The translations under genes were made by a program, and so were the position numbers. The notes below the pieces were generated by a model, which did no database searches, was not told the origin of the DNA, and saw nothing but the letters and a program-made list of their open reading frames with translations. Positions 12,295 to 26,277 of a stretch of DNA of 64,000 nt are shown here, piece by piece. How positions within the stretch are numbered: position 1 is the stretch's first letter; each line of letters begins with the position of its first letter. The stretch is from Dillenia suffruticosa (taxonomy: Eukaryota > Streptophyta > Magnoliopsida > Dilleniales > Dilleniaceae), in assembly GCA_033439265.1 (NCBI GenBank), contig JAVTVX010000013.1:6412501-6476500 (forward strand), written 5' to 3'.

Positions 12295-15200
12295 TCACTT
12301 ATAGGCGCCAAATAAGATTGATGAGTTGTGGCCTCCAAACCCAAACGAATTGGACAAAGCCACCTTGATGTCAAGCCTTTCTTTCTTGGGACCCACCAGC
12401 ACTCTAGTGTCCTGATTTCACATTATTCAGCATTCAGAAACCCACTGTATATTGGAACCATTGTTCCATATTTACACTCATTTCTGCAACATATTACCAA
12501 AGCTCAAGAGTATAGCTACATAGCCCCAAAAATGTAACAGAGGCAATTTAACTGATGAATGTCAAAACAGCCTATAGATATCAACTTGTTAAATAGCTTA
12601 AATGAGTAGTTCTCCAGAGTATAATGACTAGTTGACGCATGTACCTCCCAATAAGGAGAAGTTTATGCATATGAAAGATTGTTTGACTAAAGTAGTAGGT
12701 ACAAACAATGAGAATAGAACAGTTATCTTCAAAATTTACCATGTGCTCTGGTAATGACATTAATTAAATTTGATGATAACTAAGAATGCCCACAAAAATA
12801 CAGTGGATGGCATTTAGTTGGAGCTGGATTTGTAGAAGACAAATTATGGATCACTATCCAGCCATTCACCCAAATTCTGGACCATAACTTGGAGAAGTTA
12901 CAAATATTGAGACTAAAATCTAGCAATTTTGTTTAATAAACAGACGTTAACCACTTCTTAGTGCTAACAAGCTATAATACAGAAAATTTTTATTATTTGC
13001 TGAGAGCCTTAGACCATATAACACTGTATTCTTAATGATGACAACATCATCATAATTGCATAAACACTTCTTTAACTTGAGCGGATCACAAGACATGATC
13101 TTGGAACAAGTGCCACAATAGACACAAGGTTTGTTCCTTCGATGTACACAAAATGGTGAAAAAGATTCCTAAGTTGAAAATGGCTCCAAAACATCAAATC
13201 AAAATAAAAGCTTCAGATGCTTAGTTGTTCTATGCTAATCAAGCGTTGAGTAGTAAGAAAATGGGTAGATGACAAGGAAATTGTGAAAAACAAACAGCAC
13301 CATATCACATCTAAATCAAAATGAAAGCTCTATTGATGAATAGTAGGAATAGACATGCTGCAAGTATGTTTTGCATGACAGGAAGAACTAGGCCTCTATG
13401 TAGTCACCATTCCTTTTGTTCTTTTCAAAATTGATAAAGAAAAAAACAAATACAAGATCATAAAATATGATACAAGATGACACTAAACATATACAAAGGG
13501 AAAAGAGCATACCACGCCTTCATCCGGGCTTTCAAGGTTGATGTTTGGATGAACCCACCCAGTTCTAATTGCCTATACATGGAACGTGATGGCATGAAAA
13601 TTTTAGTAAACAATTTTAGTGATAAAACTCAAATGACCAGCATATTACCTACCTGCACTGTGGCAACAGCTTCCACAGCACCAGCTGCTCCTAGGAGATG
13701 GCCAATCATAGATTTTGAAGAGTTCACTCTTAACTGTAAAAATCAAGAGATGCCATCAAGCATGCACATGGACCACCAGAAATATCTCATAAATATAAGC
13801 CAAGTTACCTCAGGATTCTTGCCAAAACAACGAATAAGAGCTTGGTATTCCTTAAGGTCCCCAGCTGGTGTAGATGTAGCATGCGCATTAATGTAATTAA
13901 CATCATATTTTGAAACCCCCGATTGCGCTAAGGCCTTCTCAATGCAGAGCATGACACCAGTTCCTAATATGATGTGTGAAACAAGGGGCCTTGATTTAAT
14001 TTTAAAGATAGAATGTGCTTTGCATCAACTAAAATTGAGAGAGAACAGCAAAGCCAAAAGAAAAAAGAAGAAAAAGAAAAGGATTGAGAAAGCACAGAAT
14101 AATGCAATAATCAAGTAATTCAATTAAGCTTGTAACTCCCTGATGCAGTAGAGAAGCACAAGGGACCGTTAGCTTAGTCATGTTCCAATTTAATGTTGTA
14201 GGCATTTGCAATTATGTATCATACGATATCCTGAGTAGGGTCCAAAGGACAACAATGAGTTGCTTCTGTATTTGAGTTTTTATCGTCTTTTGCCATTGAG
14301 ATTCAGTCATAAAGGAAACCTCCAAAGCGCTTGTCTAGTGAGGGAAAAAACCAAATCATCAAGAACCAATTTCACTGAGACTTTGTCCAAGAAGCCTCAC
14401 GATCTTTTTTATCCGTGATATTCTCAAACCAAAGGTTAATCTCTCATCAATCTCTTTGAAACTCAAATTTGAGGCCTTCTCAGGTATAATTCCTAGACTT
14501 ATCTCCAGATCTTGATGCTTCATGTAAAGAGGGAGGAAAGTTGGAGATGGGGAGACTCCTACAACATTCTAGATCCATTAACCATATATATCACTGTAAT
14601 TGATGGATTAAAACTAAGAATGATTATTTAAAACATATATTTCTTTCTTTTTGTTGGATAATTAAGAGAACATAATATTCACTTCATTCTTTTTTCTTTT
14701 CTTTTTTAAATTTAATTCCTTTTATTTCACTTGATTGTTAATTTATTTTTTGCTTCCAATTACAGATACTTCATATATTTGAGGGAGGAAAATTGGAGAT
14801 GCAGATTTGGATTTTTATTTTGAAATCACTTACATATAGAATGTTGTGGATAATGAAGCAAAAAAAAGAAGGAAATAAAAGGGCCATCAGCACAAAGATG
14901 CAAGTGTGTTACCATTTGGATGGGGCTCAGTCATGTGATAAGCATCACATGTGAAGCTTCCGCCAAGAAACTCCGCATAGATCTCTGCTCCGCGTTTCTA
15001 TGGAGCTAGGAGAAATGTCAAGCTCAAGGATTGAAAAAGAATAGTTGTATATGGAATAACTTTAGGAAGGCATCTACCTTAGCATGTTCCAACTCTTCCA
15101 ACAGAAGAACACCCGCTCCTTCTCCCATAACAAATCCATCCCGGTTCTGATCAGAAAACAAACTAAATCAGCATAATTCATTAGCTATCTGGGAATTCAC

Positions 15201-17151
15201 ATTACAGCAGCAGCAGCATTATGTTAGGACTAAACTTTCAGCACGACATAATATATAGATGCAACATTATAGGATGGGGAATGAGGCAGAGATTCTATGC
15301 CTACAGTTAATAGTGTTATCATCAGAATTCTGACAACTGATGAACCACATACATCCATTCATTTTTCTTTTCTTTTCTTTTTATAAGACAGACATTCATT
15401 AGATTAATTAAGATATGGATTTTACAGAACAAAGAATTTTCCAAAGTAAGCTGCTTATTCAGAATCCTATTTGAACCTGGGAGATGAGGAACATGATAAG
15501 AAGTTAAGGAATTCATGATTTTACCTTGTCCCAAGGGCGTGAAGCTTTTGATGGATTATCATTCCTCTGTGAAAGTGCTCTGCATGCCACAAAACCACCC
15601 AAGCCTGCAGCAATCGATCAATACATGAAAGAGTAGAATTCTAATTGAAAGAGTAGAATTCTAATGTCCCTAGGTAGTAAGGCGTATTGAGATAAATGTT
15701 GAATGACAAAGAAAGAAGCTCATACCAATGGGAATGATACATGCATCTGATCCACCACAAAGCATCAAATCCTGCAATTTCAACCTAGTTCAGGAAGCAC
15801 CACCATAGTATAGATATATAACTTTAATATGTTATTGTTACCCACAGAATAGAATAGAGATATTGGAAAACAAAATTAAAGATCAACCCCCCCCCAAAAA
15901 AACAAGAGAGAAAATGAAAAAAAAAAAAGTCAAAATTTCCAGTAAAAAATTCCAAATCTAAGTCTCTTTTGGGATTCCAGCTTCATGAGGAAACACAATC
16001 TATGTTATGACTAAAAGAAAACTGAATTTCCCAAGTTAATCTTGCCTAATATATAGAAAGGTTTGTTAGGACAGAAATTAAGGGCCACAGGGCAGTTGCA
16101 GAAATCAGTTTCTCAGAAAGAACGCTTGTAATGAGGCATCTAATACACAAGTTAAAGAGGGAGTGTTAAAAAACTTAAGGCCGCCGCTAATGAACAGACA
16201 AATACAAAGTTACTTACAGCCTCTCCTCTGATGATGTGGTTTGCAGCATTTAAAATACAGAAGTTGCTTGTAGCACAAGCAGTAGAGATCGAGTAATTTG
16301 GGCCCATCCACCCCTGCAATTTGGTAAATTACAAAATTATACACAACGTCAAATTTAACTCCAGGTCAAGATTTTATCAGTGATCATCTTTACCAAATCC
16401 ATTGAAAGCATGGCGGAACCCATATTGGTAGTTGCAAAAGGTACGCAGAAGGGATTCATCTTCTTATACGAGACTCTTAAAGCTTCAACCCCATCGTTAA
16501 ATACCTGTAAAACTCACAAAAAAGTAAGGTCAAATGGGAAAGCATGAAGTAACAAGCTATGTAGGCTAAAAGAACATATTAACAGCATTATTCTCCCATT
16601 AGCAGTTCATGGGATTCCCGTATTACAGGTTTTTGATATCCTTTATCTTGTAGCTACCAGAAGCCGAACCCAAAGACACATTTAGTAGCACAAAGTTCAA
16701 CTGCCTCTTCCTGTCTCTTCCAGGCGATCAGAAAATAAAGAAATGGCCTTCAGCCAATCAGTTGCAAGGAACTCATCTCCTGTTTGATAATCTTTTCCAC
16801 AAAAGTATAGAGCCAGAGCTCTGCCACTTTAAAAGAAAGATGAGCTTTTTCTATTCTAGAGGAGCTTTTGCTATTCTACCTTCATGCCTCCCATTGCTGA
16901 ACCAATCAAGATCCCGCATCTAGCTTTATCTAACGCATCCATCATTTCATCTGTTAATCCACCATTTGCTAAGGCCTTTTTACCGGCAGTCATCATGTAT
17001 AACATGAACTTGTCTGCCCTCTTAGATAGTTTGGGGGCAACCCATCCATCTGTAGAGAAATATTTAATTTCCCCTGCAATTCTCTGCACAAGTTAAGAAT
17101 GTGAATATTCAAGATCCAGAAATCATACCAAATAGCATATCAGAGAAGGGG

Positions 17152-17183
<32 letters not shown>

Positions 17184-18461
17184 ATTTTTACGGTTGGGAA
17201 TTGAGAACAGTCGAATGCTTCTATCTCACTAATCCCACTAACTCCCTCAAGAAGATTATTATAGAACACATCAGCATCATGACCTATAGAGGTAACTACA
17301 CCCATCCCTGTCACAACAACGCGCCTCTCTTTTGTTGGAGGCTTCTCTTTGGTTGCAACTTCCTTTCCTGGATAAACAGCCACAGCCATGATTTCCCCTG
17401 CATAAAACATAGCAATGTGTACAGTGTAAATTTTTATCCATGTGAACAGACAAATTCAACCACCCGATCAAGACTAGTGGATTTTGCAAAATCAGTTCCG
17501 AGTGAAGATATGGAGGCTTGAAGATAAATGATGGGACCTCATTATACAACAACCTCATTGAATTAAATTATGTTTGAGGTCTATAAAAAGCAAAACAATC
17601 ACTTCCAAGTTTAATCAAATATACTTCCAAGCTTAAAATTTTATTTATTTATTTATTTTAGAAAAAAAAAAAAGGTAGAGAATGCTTTGACATGGTCAAT
17701 AATTTTGAAAAGGGACGACTGAATTCAACAAGTGCATGAAACCATGGTAAGAAGATCAGGTCCGATGCAAGCCTATATCTAATCTTTGCAGTAAAATATA
17801 CAGTACTGATTTTTGCAAAAAGGAGACTATCTCGCACACATTTTATATTAGTATATACATGTATGAATGCATAACATAATATACAGTTTGCTAAATTTCC
17901 ACAGACCCAGCATCAGTTTATTTTGTAGGTATTCCATCGTACTAGGTTAAAACTTTCATTGCAAACCGAAAAAAGGAAGACATGGACCACAACAGACTAG
18001 TGATAATGATTGAATAAACAAATATAGAGATGCATGCAATCTCTTCAAAGACAAAAATACCCAGAAATGCAAATACAAAAATAAACCTAGGAACATACAC
18101 TAAAACTAACATGCAATCTCTTCAAAGACAAAATACCCGAACGAAGGGGACGACCGCGCCGCCTTTGGGCAGAATTGGATCCCGGATGCAAGAAGTCGCT
18201 ATCATTCTTGTCACCCGAGAAACCAAAACCACAAACACGATCGGAACTGCAATAATAGTCTAATCTCGATCCACGAAATGCAGAAAGAAAACTATGACAG
18301 AGCAGGTTGTGACGCTGAGAGCAACTAGATTTGGAGAAAACTAGGCGTTTACGAGTGAATGGGCTATCTGTCTTAGAAAACTGGAAAACCGATAAATGGG
18401 GAATGCAAGGAGATTCTAGCCCTATGCATAGCGGCGAAGCAACCGAGGAAGCCATTATCAT
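12295..18461 (-). CDS. KASII: 3-oxoacyl-[acyl-carrier-protein] synthase II, plastid (KASII)
   Basis: Condenses palmitoyl-ACP with malonyl-ACP in the plastid stroma, elongating C16 to C18 and so setting the C16/C18 ratio (family knowledge). Thirteen GT-AG exons on the minus strand: 18461-18137, 17397-17192, 17083-16880, 16504-16394, 16313-16218, 15771-15726, 15604-15525, 15146-15078, 14997-14913, 13963-13809, 13733-13653, 13572-13513, 12411-12295. They sum to 1635 nt, or 544 aa. Residues 1 to about 110 are a Ser/Arg-rich, acid-poor transit peptide. The core opens with [18 protein letters not shown]. Catalytic Cys295 (STACATSN), His435 (NAHATSTP), and Lys466 and His471 ([14 protein letters not shown]) are all present, with the C-terminal [12 protein letters not shown] motif. 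Its [20 protein letters not shown] matches KASII better than KASI. The start is ATG at 18461; an in-frame ATG at 18455 is also possible. It appears intact. Confidence 0.95.
17155..17183 (-). repeat. (CT)n microsatellite just downstream of a KASII 5' splice site
   Basis: On the coding (minus) strand, intron 2 begins GTAAAAATT and runs straight into about 29 nt of CT repeat. This places a pyrimidine tract within 10 nt of the donor. Confidence 0.9.
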
Positions 18462-18818
18462 CAACCCTTCCTCAGAGTTCCTTTTATTTCAATATCAATG
18501 GAAAAAAAAATTATATATATATCAAAAGAAAAAGAAAAGAAAAGACAAGGTGACTGTGTAGTGTGAATAAAGGGCGATTGAATCTCAATATAAGCGAGGA
18601 TTGAAAATGACAAAAAAGAAAAAGGGGAAGTGTAGAATGAAAGAAACAGAAAGATAGATTTTTTTTTGGGGGGGGGGGGTATCAGGTGTAAGATGGAAGG
18701 AAATGCAAGCCAATTTATGAAATGAAAACGTTGGACTAGGGACGACATGAAGACGCTGAGATGTTGCCTGTTGTCAATGTCAATGCCAAGTGCTCTCTCA
18801 CAAGAAACAGTGCCAAGT

Positions 18819-18878
<60 letters not shown>

Positions 18879-18900
18879 CTCAGAGTAGAGGACAAAGGGG
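18462..18900 (-). promoter_or_regulatory. Putative KASII 5' flank with (GA)/(CT) tract
   Basis: Sequence upstream of the KASII ATG. It holds a G12 run (18668-18679) and a long (TC)n tract (18820-18874), which reads (GA)n on the gene's strand about 360-410 bp before the ATG. GA tracts at this distance are known binding sites for plant BBR/BPC (GAGA) factors. No convincing TATA box was chosen. The regulatory role is inferred. Confidence 0.4.
18820..18874. repeat. (TC)n microsatellite
   Basis: About 27 uninterrupted TC units. A duplicated AGTGCTCTCTC flank (18789 and 18815) suggests slippage outgrowth. It creates spurious Ser-Leu and Arg-Glu open frames on both strands. Confidence 0.95.
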
Positions 18901-20319
18901 AGTGCTCCCTCTCTCTTCGTGGTAGACTGAAGAGGACCCCGGGTGCCACTGGGAGGCGGGAGAGTAAGAAGAGAGACCAAAAAATAAATGAATAAGACTT
19001 TTTGACGAGAAAAGGTTTGCTTGGTATCAGATCAGTTGCAATGAGACTGCCGCCCTTCGCATGAATACCACATGTAACGAATAAGACAGACAAACCATTT
19101 AACGTCCCCACCCACCCACCGGGGGCCACAGCTTATATTTTATTAAGCGAGATGTCCCTTTGTCTTCTTCCATACTATTTTCTAGCTTGTTTTATCAACT
19201 TTTATTCTCTTTTTTTTTTTCCTCTTAACTTCGATCTATTTTCTTGCGAGTTAAAAATGTTACCACATTGTATCCTAAATTAACTTAACATTTCTCCCAT
19301 GCACAACCTCCAACTTTTTTTATTTATTATTATTTTTAACCCAATTAAAATATCAAGAAATTATAAAACTCATAAGAATTAGCTTAGATTGCGAGTTCGT
19401 AGGTCTCATTCATTATCATTATTAACCTTCCTTCATATTATTTGTTTGTGCGCATGTATAAAATTATTTGAAGGGAGGGAAAAAAAGGCAGACAAAATTA
19501 TTTATGTCTAAGAGGGGCCCTTGAATCGTAATTGCCGGTATAACATGGTGGCATTCATTTTCCCATATATGCGTCATAGGCATCAAATTAAAAGGGCAAA
19601 GAAACCGATGACGCTCTCGAAGTCTGATTATCATGGTACGTACGGTCTCACCATCAGAACAATCATGTCTCAAAGACGGTCGCAGAAATAGTCCTCTAAA
19701 ACCCCCGCCGCGCTCCGCCCTGGGGGGGGGGGGGTTCCATCTCCATCAATCACCCACACCTTCAATTTGTGTGCCTTGTATAGCAATTCTCATCTGGACC
19801 TTGGGGAACCAAGGCACAACGCACTTCCTTTTACGGTTCAAACCCATCCTTGCATATCAGATTTCTACCATATTTTATCCATAGCTAGAGCTAGAGCATT
19901 CACATTCGCTTACAACTTGGACTTGGCACAACAACTAGTATTTCCCGTCCAGAAACGATGGTGTATAAATATAGATACCCACTAAAAGACTGCAAACTAC
20001 CTGATCCAAAGCAAATGACCCTTTAATAGTAGAAGGCAAGCCGGAAACAGGGATACCACATTCATTGCAAGAAGCATTATCGTAGCATCATACAAGAACC
20101 CGAAGGAAAAAGTACCCTTGAGTATGGGTGCAAAATTATAAGCCACGGTAGTTGCCAGTATAGCACAACAATAATGGATGTTTAGACAAGTAAAATTGGG
20201 ATTTCATCGGCCCTCACCTAAATAAATGAAGTAACACAACTAACAGACCTGTTAAGCACGTGAATTGCATAAAAGTGAAGACAAATTTCAGGTCGCAGGC
20301 ACCAAAGGAAATTACACAC

Positions 20320-20352
<33 letters not shown>

Positions 20353-23318
20353 CGCACAAACATGCATACAGAAGCACAGGCATGTAGAGATTTAACACAT
20401 ACCCTTGTCTTTTCCATGTGCCAGCACCAGCAAGATCAGGAGAAGAGCAATCTGCGAGAACAGATAGAGCATGAAGAAAATTCATCTCCTATGCCTCACC
20501 TAATTGTTGGCACACATCATGTTCACAGAACCTGTGGGACAAGTGCAGGATCGAAAATTTTGGGCATCATAGGATCACAAAACAGTTGCAACCGTAAGGG
20601 CCCTTATTTCTTGGAACAGTTAATGTAGGATATACACGTAGCATAGTTCCCACGTAGCAAATAAATTCCAACTTTGACATTTGAACATGACACATAACTA
20701 CCAGGATTCACTTCTGTACAACAAAATAATTAAATAAATGTTCTACACAAGCGGGCATTAAGATGGGATACTCAAGGGTAAGTAGCAACCTATATTCCAT
20801 CTCAGAAAGACATATACAACAGAGAGAGAGAGAGAGATCTAGCAAAATAGAACATAAAAATAATTCCGCCAAATTTCTAAGGCATCATTGAGTTAATTTC
20901 AGATAACGGAAATACACGCACTCCACGCATTTGCCTCTCTCTCCCAAAAGTTAATTCAAGTCATCCTGGTCGTCAATACTTCTATTTTTATTATCTTGAC
21001 TTAATGCTCTAATAATACCGGATTTACCATGTGCCTGCTTGTTACTTGAAATGGTGAGTACAAAGTATTTACTAAACAAGGATCATGATAATAGCATTTT
21101 TTGAAGAAGCCATTTTAGTTGTATTTAGGCTATATTTAGCCATGGGAAGAGTTAGAGCATGATAATTTCTAGTATTTGGAGAATTCAAATAGTTCCATTT
21201 TTAAAAATGAGTTCATTTCTCATGAGCACTTTTCTTAACAAATACAAATGAAATGGAATCATTGAATGGGTCACCAAAGAGACCCTTGAATCATCTGATC
21301 CACTTTATCCAAATGTCTTGTGATGTTCATAATTACTTATGCATAAGAAATGGAAACGAAGCATGAAAATTGGCACCATGCAACTTAAACTAAAACAATC
21401 AATTAATTTTTGTTAGAATTGATCAACTGGAGGAACTGACAGCAATTTTCTCATGTATGCTGGTGCAATCATGCATTGCATGGCTCACATCAGACTAAGA
21501 AAGAAATGCTACTCTTATAAAAACAGTTTAGTCAGCAAAACAGCAAATTTTCTTAATTAAAGCAGATATATTATCTATAATTACAAAATAACCTTATAGA
21601 ATAACGATTGGGTAACCAGAAAGTTAGTTGCAGATGCCACTAAATGAAGACTCAGCAGATCAAACAAAATGCAACAAGAAAATATTCACATGTCATACAT
21701 TTTCCTTTTGATATCATTAGGGTACAAGATTTTTCCTTTGAAATTGTTATGATACAACATTTAATCAAATTTCTGCTAACCACAAACCCAAGGTAAGAAG
21801 CAAGAACACAGACAAAATCATGTCACGTGTGAGGAGAAGGAATCTCACTTGAAAAGCGGTATCTCCCAGCAAAGTTTCAAAGAGAAGAAGCTTAATAATA
21901 CTCCAGATTAGCTGGTTTCACAATATGTACAATAGGAAAGGACCAGATATGATCTGTGCCCTCTCTCCTAGCCCTGCATAAAAGATGCAAAACTTGGTCA
22001 AAATAGGATAGCTATTTTGTGCTTTCATAATAATAGGGTACCTAACTAGAGCCTTGGAAATCTACCAAGAATAGAGAGATGGGCAGGACCTGGATCATGA
22101 AACAAGATATCACAACTACAGTGAATACGTTGGGTCTCCTTGTGGAGTGGAGAGTTGTATGAGCACCCAAAGTGATCAAAATGATGGCAAACAGCCACAA
22201 AAGTTGATTAAGTGCTAGACCTCATTACAAAAGTAAAATAAAGCAATGTCTATATTAATTAAAATTGACAACCAAAAAATATACAAGCAATCCAAATGAA
22301 TGTAGATTTGTGACTTAAATGCATATGTAACAAATCAAAACACTTGGCACTTCAAGTTTCTAAAGATTAGTATCAGCTTAAAGCACTTGGAGCTTATGCC
22401 AAGCTAAACTAGCCTATTATAAGGTACATTCATCTGAAGAGTACTCTCAAACCCCACTCTGCTATTTCATTACTGCAACTGAGAGTCCCACCTAATTCAA
22501 CAACTCCGATAGATAGAGATAAACGAATGTAACCATGCCACTACAAGCAACAAAAGGGGGGTAATTGTTGTGCTTCCTACCCCCTCCCACACACCTCTGC
22601 CGCACAAACCTCCACCCCCCCCCCCCACAAAAAAAAAAACAAAACAACAAAAAGGGCCTTTACCAAATGAGCAATTCCATGACCATTTCTTTAGCAGGGA
22701 ATATCATATTTGTAGGCAGTTTTCAGGCTTGTTGGTACTTTTAGTGTTTCATAGCCTATGCCAACATTTGCCGAAGCATTTTCCAAGGAAAATCTTCCCA
22801 TTCCGTAGTAGTTCTTCAAACTGAATCGCCCTTTAATATGTTTCCATAACACATAACCAGCCAGACTACAGATCTTTGATTTATAAGTAGTACTTCAAAA
22901 GTCACCACATATTTCTCTACAATTCCCTCTCTTCAAATGATGTGGTCAAGATTTTAAAACCACTTGCCTGAAAAAGACCTCAAGGCCCACTCTTCCCTTT
23001 TTTTCAGGCTTCTTAACAATATCTCAACCCAACTAAAAAGGTATGAAATCCTTCCAAGAAGACCACTTCAAGAACCTCATCTGGAGATCGTTTATTTCAG
23101 ACTCACCTATCAGTGTATATGATCTTTAAGCAGTAATTATTACCAGAACAAATTTAGACCATAGTAGAATCCTCAGAATCCTTCAAACCTATTGCAATTC
23201 ATTGTAAACACAATATAGTTTTCCCTTTGAGGAATTTTTTCTAAATGCCTTGCCCTAGAAGAGGAAAACAAAAGAAGAGAAGAAAATGCTTCCATTAAAA
23301 AGAAAACAAAAGTGTACC
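18901..23318. other. Gene-poor region between KASII and the gene at 23319
   Basis: No exon chain could be built on either strand. Contains CT/GA microsatellites at 20323-20351 and 20821-20838, a G13 run at 19722-19734, and a C12 run at 22615-22626 followed by A-rich sequence. The part above about 21.8 kb may be the 3' flank of the downstream-reading gene at 23319-26277. Nothing else recognised. Confidence 0.55.
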
Positions 23319-26277
23319 TTAGTCTGCAGATTCCGGCACGTAAGAGTGCTGCTCTTCAATCAAAGTCTGAACCCTCTGTCCAAAAATTTGTATAGATCTC
23401 AACATTGAGAAGATTACACAAAAGATGTGATAAGGTATAGGACGGTTAATACCTTCACAGAGCTTCCAACCTCCTCCAACTTTTGTAGTATTACAAGCTC
23501 ATATGCATGAGGAAAAGCCTCATGTCTAGGAGTTTTTGATGGGGACATCATCTAAAACGAAAAGAATTGTGTGTGGAGAGAGTATATCATCAAAAATAGG
23601 ACTTTCATGTACGAAACAGCCTCATTAAATAGCATAAATCACCTCTCATACTCAACAATCATAACACAGACAAATGGGAGGAAACTCGGAATCAAAGACG
23701 TTTAAATGGAGAAAACTTGAGAATGAGATATTCGCAGGTGGGTCCTCAGTAATATTTATGCTTACCCAGGCAGCTGCTGGATGCCCAGTCCTCATGCCTG
23801 GTATGTCCTCACTTAAAGAAATTTGTCTAGAGAAAATTTCAATCTTCATATTTGAAAGGCGTGTCAAAACAGCCTGCAGAGAAGGAATAAAATAAGATGC
23901 CATCCTTCAAAGTCGGCACTCAGTTAAATAAAAAATTTTTACAAGAACAAACCTTCCGAAAAGCATTTGGATTTGTAACACCAAGGATTTGCACATCATC
24001 ATTTGGAGGCCTTCTCACACCAGCATTCTCGATCCTAACCGAGTAAACACCAAAAAGAGACTGAAGATATCCTGAAAGCATTAGGAAAAGGATTAATCAG
24101 TCTTGCAAGATTTAGGCATCTAAAGGAAATCTATTTCGAAATAACCTGACAAAAAATGGTCCCAAGTAAGTGGCTAGAACAAAAATTCTTGAACAGAGGA
24201 AATACCACAGCACTATTAATATAGAAAGACATGGCATGTGACACTGGGTCTTCAAAGCGAAACATACATGGAAAAGCATCTCTGACACACATGCATGCAT
24301 TTAATAATGGAAGAGAAAAGCAATAATCAAGAAATTTTTAGCATGTCTATGTTGGTCTTCAAGATGCTCGTCACAAAGTACAAGAACCACTTGGCTGGGC
24401 ATGAGATGCATAATAAAGTTTTACCAAATGCAACTTCAAATTTCAAGTGAAACCCACCATGAGAACGTATAGGATCATGTGGCCTACTTAATCCCAGATT
24501 TCCTGTAATGAACAGCATTCTTAAGATGACAAATAGGCATTGAATACCTCGAATTCCTAGGGGTGTTTGGTTTGCATTCGAGAATCGGAATCGGAATCAT
24601 AATCGGAATCGGAATCAAAATAAAAAATTTTAGGAATCAAAATCGAAATCAAAATCCGATACCCCTTATTTTGTTCAAATTTTGGAATGGATATGATTTA
24701 CATTATTGATATCTTATTTATATATCTTTTGGAATGAGAATCATATAATTGCCAATTTTACTCTTAACAAAAAATATTTTAAAATTAATATTTTTAAAAT
24801 TTTATTTTATTTTATAAAATTAAAACTGTAATTATTATCTATTTTATTTTCTTGAATTTTAGTTTATTTTTCAAAATTAAAACTAAAATTAAAATATTTT
24901 TAAAATTAATATTTTATTTTATTTTTTAAAATTTTTTAAAATTAATATCTTGATAACCCCTGGTGTTCCCTTGGTAAAATTAATATTCTATTTTCTTTTA
25001 ATGGAATGCAGGTGGTGGAATTCAAAGTAGATTCAATTAAAGACGAAGGCTGATGAACTTCTCCTTCTTCGGTGACCGAAGATGGCAAAACTGGAAATCG
25101 AATAGACGGATGCACAACTAAAGATCTGAGGTAAGTACTAAAACTGAAGATTGTTACCTAGGCACAATCGGGGGTTTCGGACGGCAAATGGAAGTTATCG
25201 TTGGTGAACGTAAGTTGTCGTCAGTGAAACAGTCAAAGATTGGAAGCGGATGATCAGACGGTAAATGGAGGTTGTCGTCGGTCGAATTGAAGGACAAAAG
25301 GTGGAAAAGAATTTTTCTTGAGTTTCATCCATGGATTTCAGTCAAAACCCATCATTTAACTTGGGTTTCATAAAACCCATTGATTGGAGGTTTCATACCC
25401 ATACCTTCATACCAAACAATTTTTATGGATTTCAAACTCATTCCTTATTCCTATACCCATTAACCAAACACTGACCTTAGTGATCTACTCCAAGAAAATA
25501 TTTCAAAGGAAAGTAAAAGATAGAATATGTATAAGAAAGACCCAAAAGGGAATGGTACAGCGGTAGTACCTTGTTCAATTACAACATCAGCAACAGAAGG
25601 CAATAGTACATGCTTCTCCCTTTTCAGAAATCCAAAACAAGGGAATGGCACTGGTCTTTTGACCTGGACAAAGAGACAGAGCATGTTATTACGTCTTTGG
25701 AAAAAAATGTAACCTAGAAATGCGATACAGTGCAGCAGTTTTTCTCTAGATGCTTCGACTAAGCTAAGCCTTACATCCCGAACCAGTCGGCATATAACAT
25801 ATGACTTGGTTTGTTCGCATTAACCTCAATTTTGTGGCAATATCAACTTTTCCTCACATCAAATGTAAAATGATTAGCTCCTCATTTGGTATACGCCAAC
25901 CTAAAACCAACTCTTCTCTAAATAGAGGCAACAGGTATTAAGGAAAGAATATGAAAATCAATGGCATGGGATAGTTGAATTACTTTGTAGACAATGGCAT
26001 CTGGAGTGACATAGAGCCTTCGAGAACGAATGTCCTTGCGAACTATGTATCTTCGTACAGGTAGACAAAGCAACATGAACAAGCCAATGCCCCAAGCCAA
26101 AAGCAGAAGCAGAGAATATAGAACCCATCGAGCCGTTTGATATTTGACAAAGTTTTCCTCCATTTCCTCAAAGGATGCTGAATAGAGAATCGACTCATCT
26201 TCCGCACCTGGTAGAGTGTCAGCCAACAAGCTTCTCTCCAGACGATCTACTTCCACAACTTCGTCTCCACTTTCCAT
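23319..26277 (-). CDS. Plant membrane protein of unknown function (DUF7642-type)
   Basis: Six GT-AG exons: 26277-25984, 25663-25570, 24071-23953, 23873-23766, 23551-23453, 23375-23319. They total 771 nt, 256 aa. The N-terminus is acidic (EDESILYSASFEEMEENFVKYQ), followed by one membrane segment at about residues 51-74 (WVLYSLLLLLAWGIGLFMLL). Next come a basic stretch (RRYIVRKDIRSRRLYVTPD) and a predicted beta-rich part with RPVPFPCFGFLKRE, LLPSVADVVIEQGYLQSLFG and IENAGVRRPPNDDVQ. The beta-rich part looks like a bacterial-type PH (bPH2/DUF304-like) fold, which is inference. The tail is LQKLEEVGSSVKRVQTLIEEQ, helical. I recall this as the plant DUF7642 family; the number is from memory and the function is unknown. 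The chosen ATG follows a longer TTG-initiated frame. The 1.5-kb second intron holds a TIR-element insertion. Confidence 0.88.
24560..25476. mobile_element. Non-autonomous PIF/Harbinger-like TIR element in intron 2 of the 23319-26277 gene
   Basis: The left end GGGGTGTTTGGTTTGCATT and the right end AACCAAACACTGACC form imperfect inverted repeats sharing GTGTTTGGTT. Flanks are CTA (24557-24559) and TTA (25477-25479), compatible with a mutated 3-bp target duplication of the TWA type. It is about 917 bp with a GGAATC short tandem repeat near the left end. It has an AT-rich centre and a GGTTGTCGTCGGTG-type repeated motif on the right, and no ORF. The superfamily is inferred from the termini only. 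Confidence 0.6.

Noticed and set aside
18461..19129. 222-aa minus-strand open frame upstream of KASII
   Set aside because: Much of it is Arg-Glu repeat created by the (TC)n tract, with open shadows on the other strand too; no family resemblance.
20260..20628. 122-aa plus-strand frame
   Set aside because: Contains a Ser-Leu repeat from the (CT)n tract and no recognisable domain.
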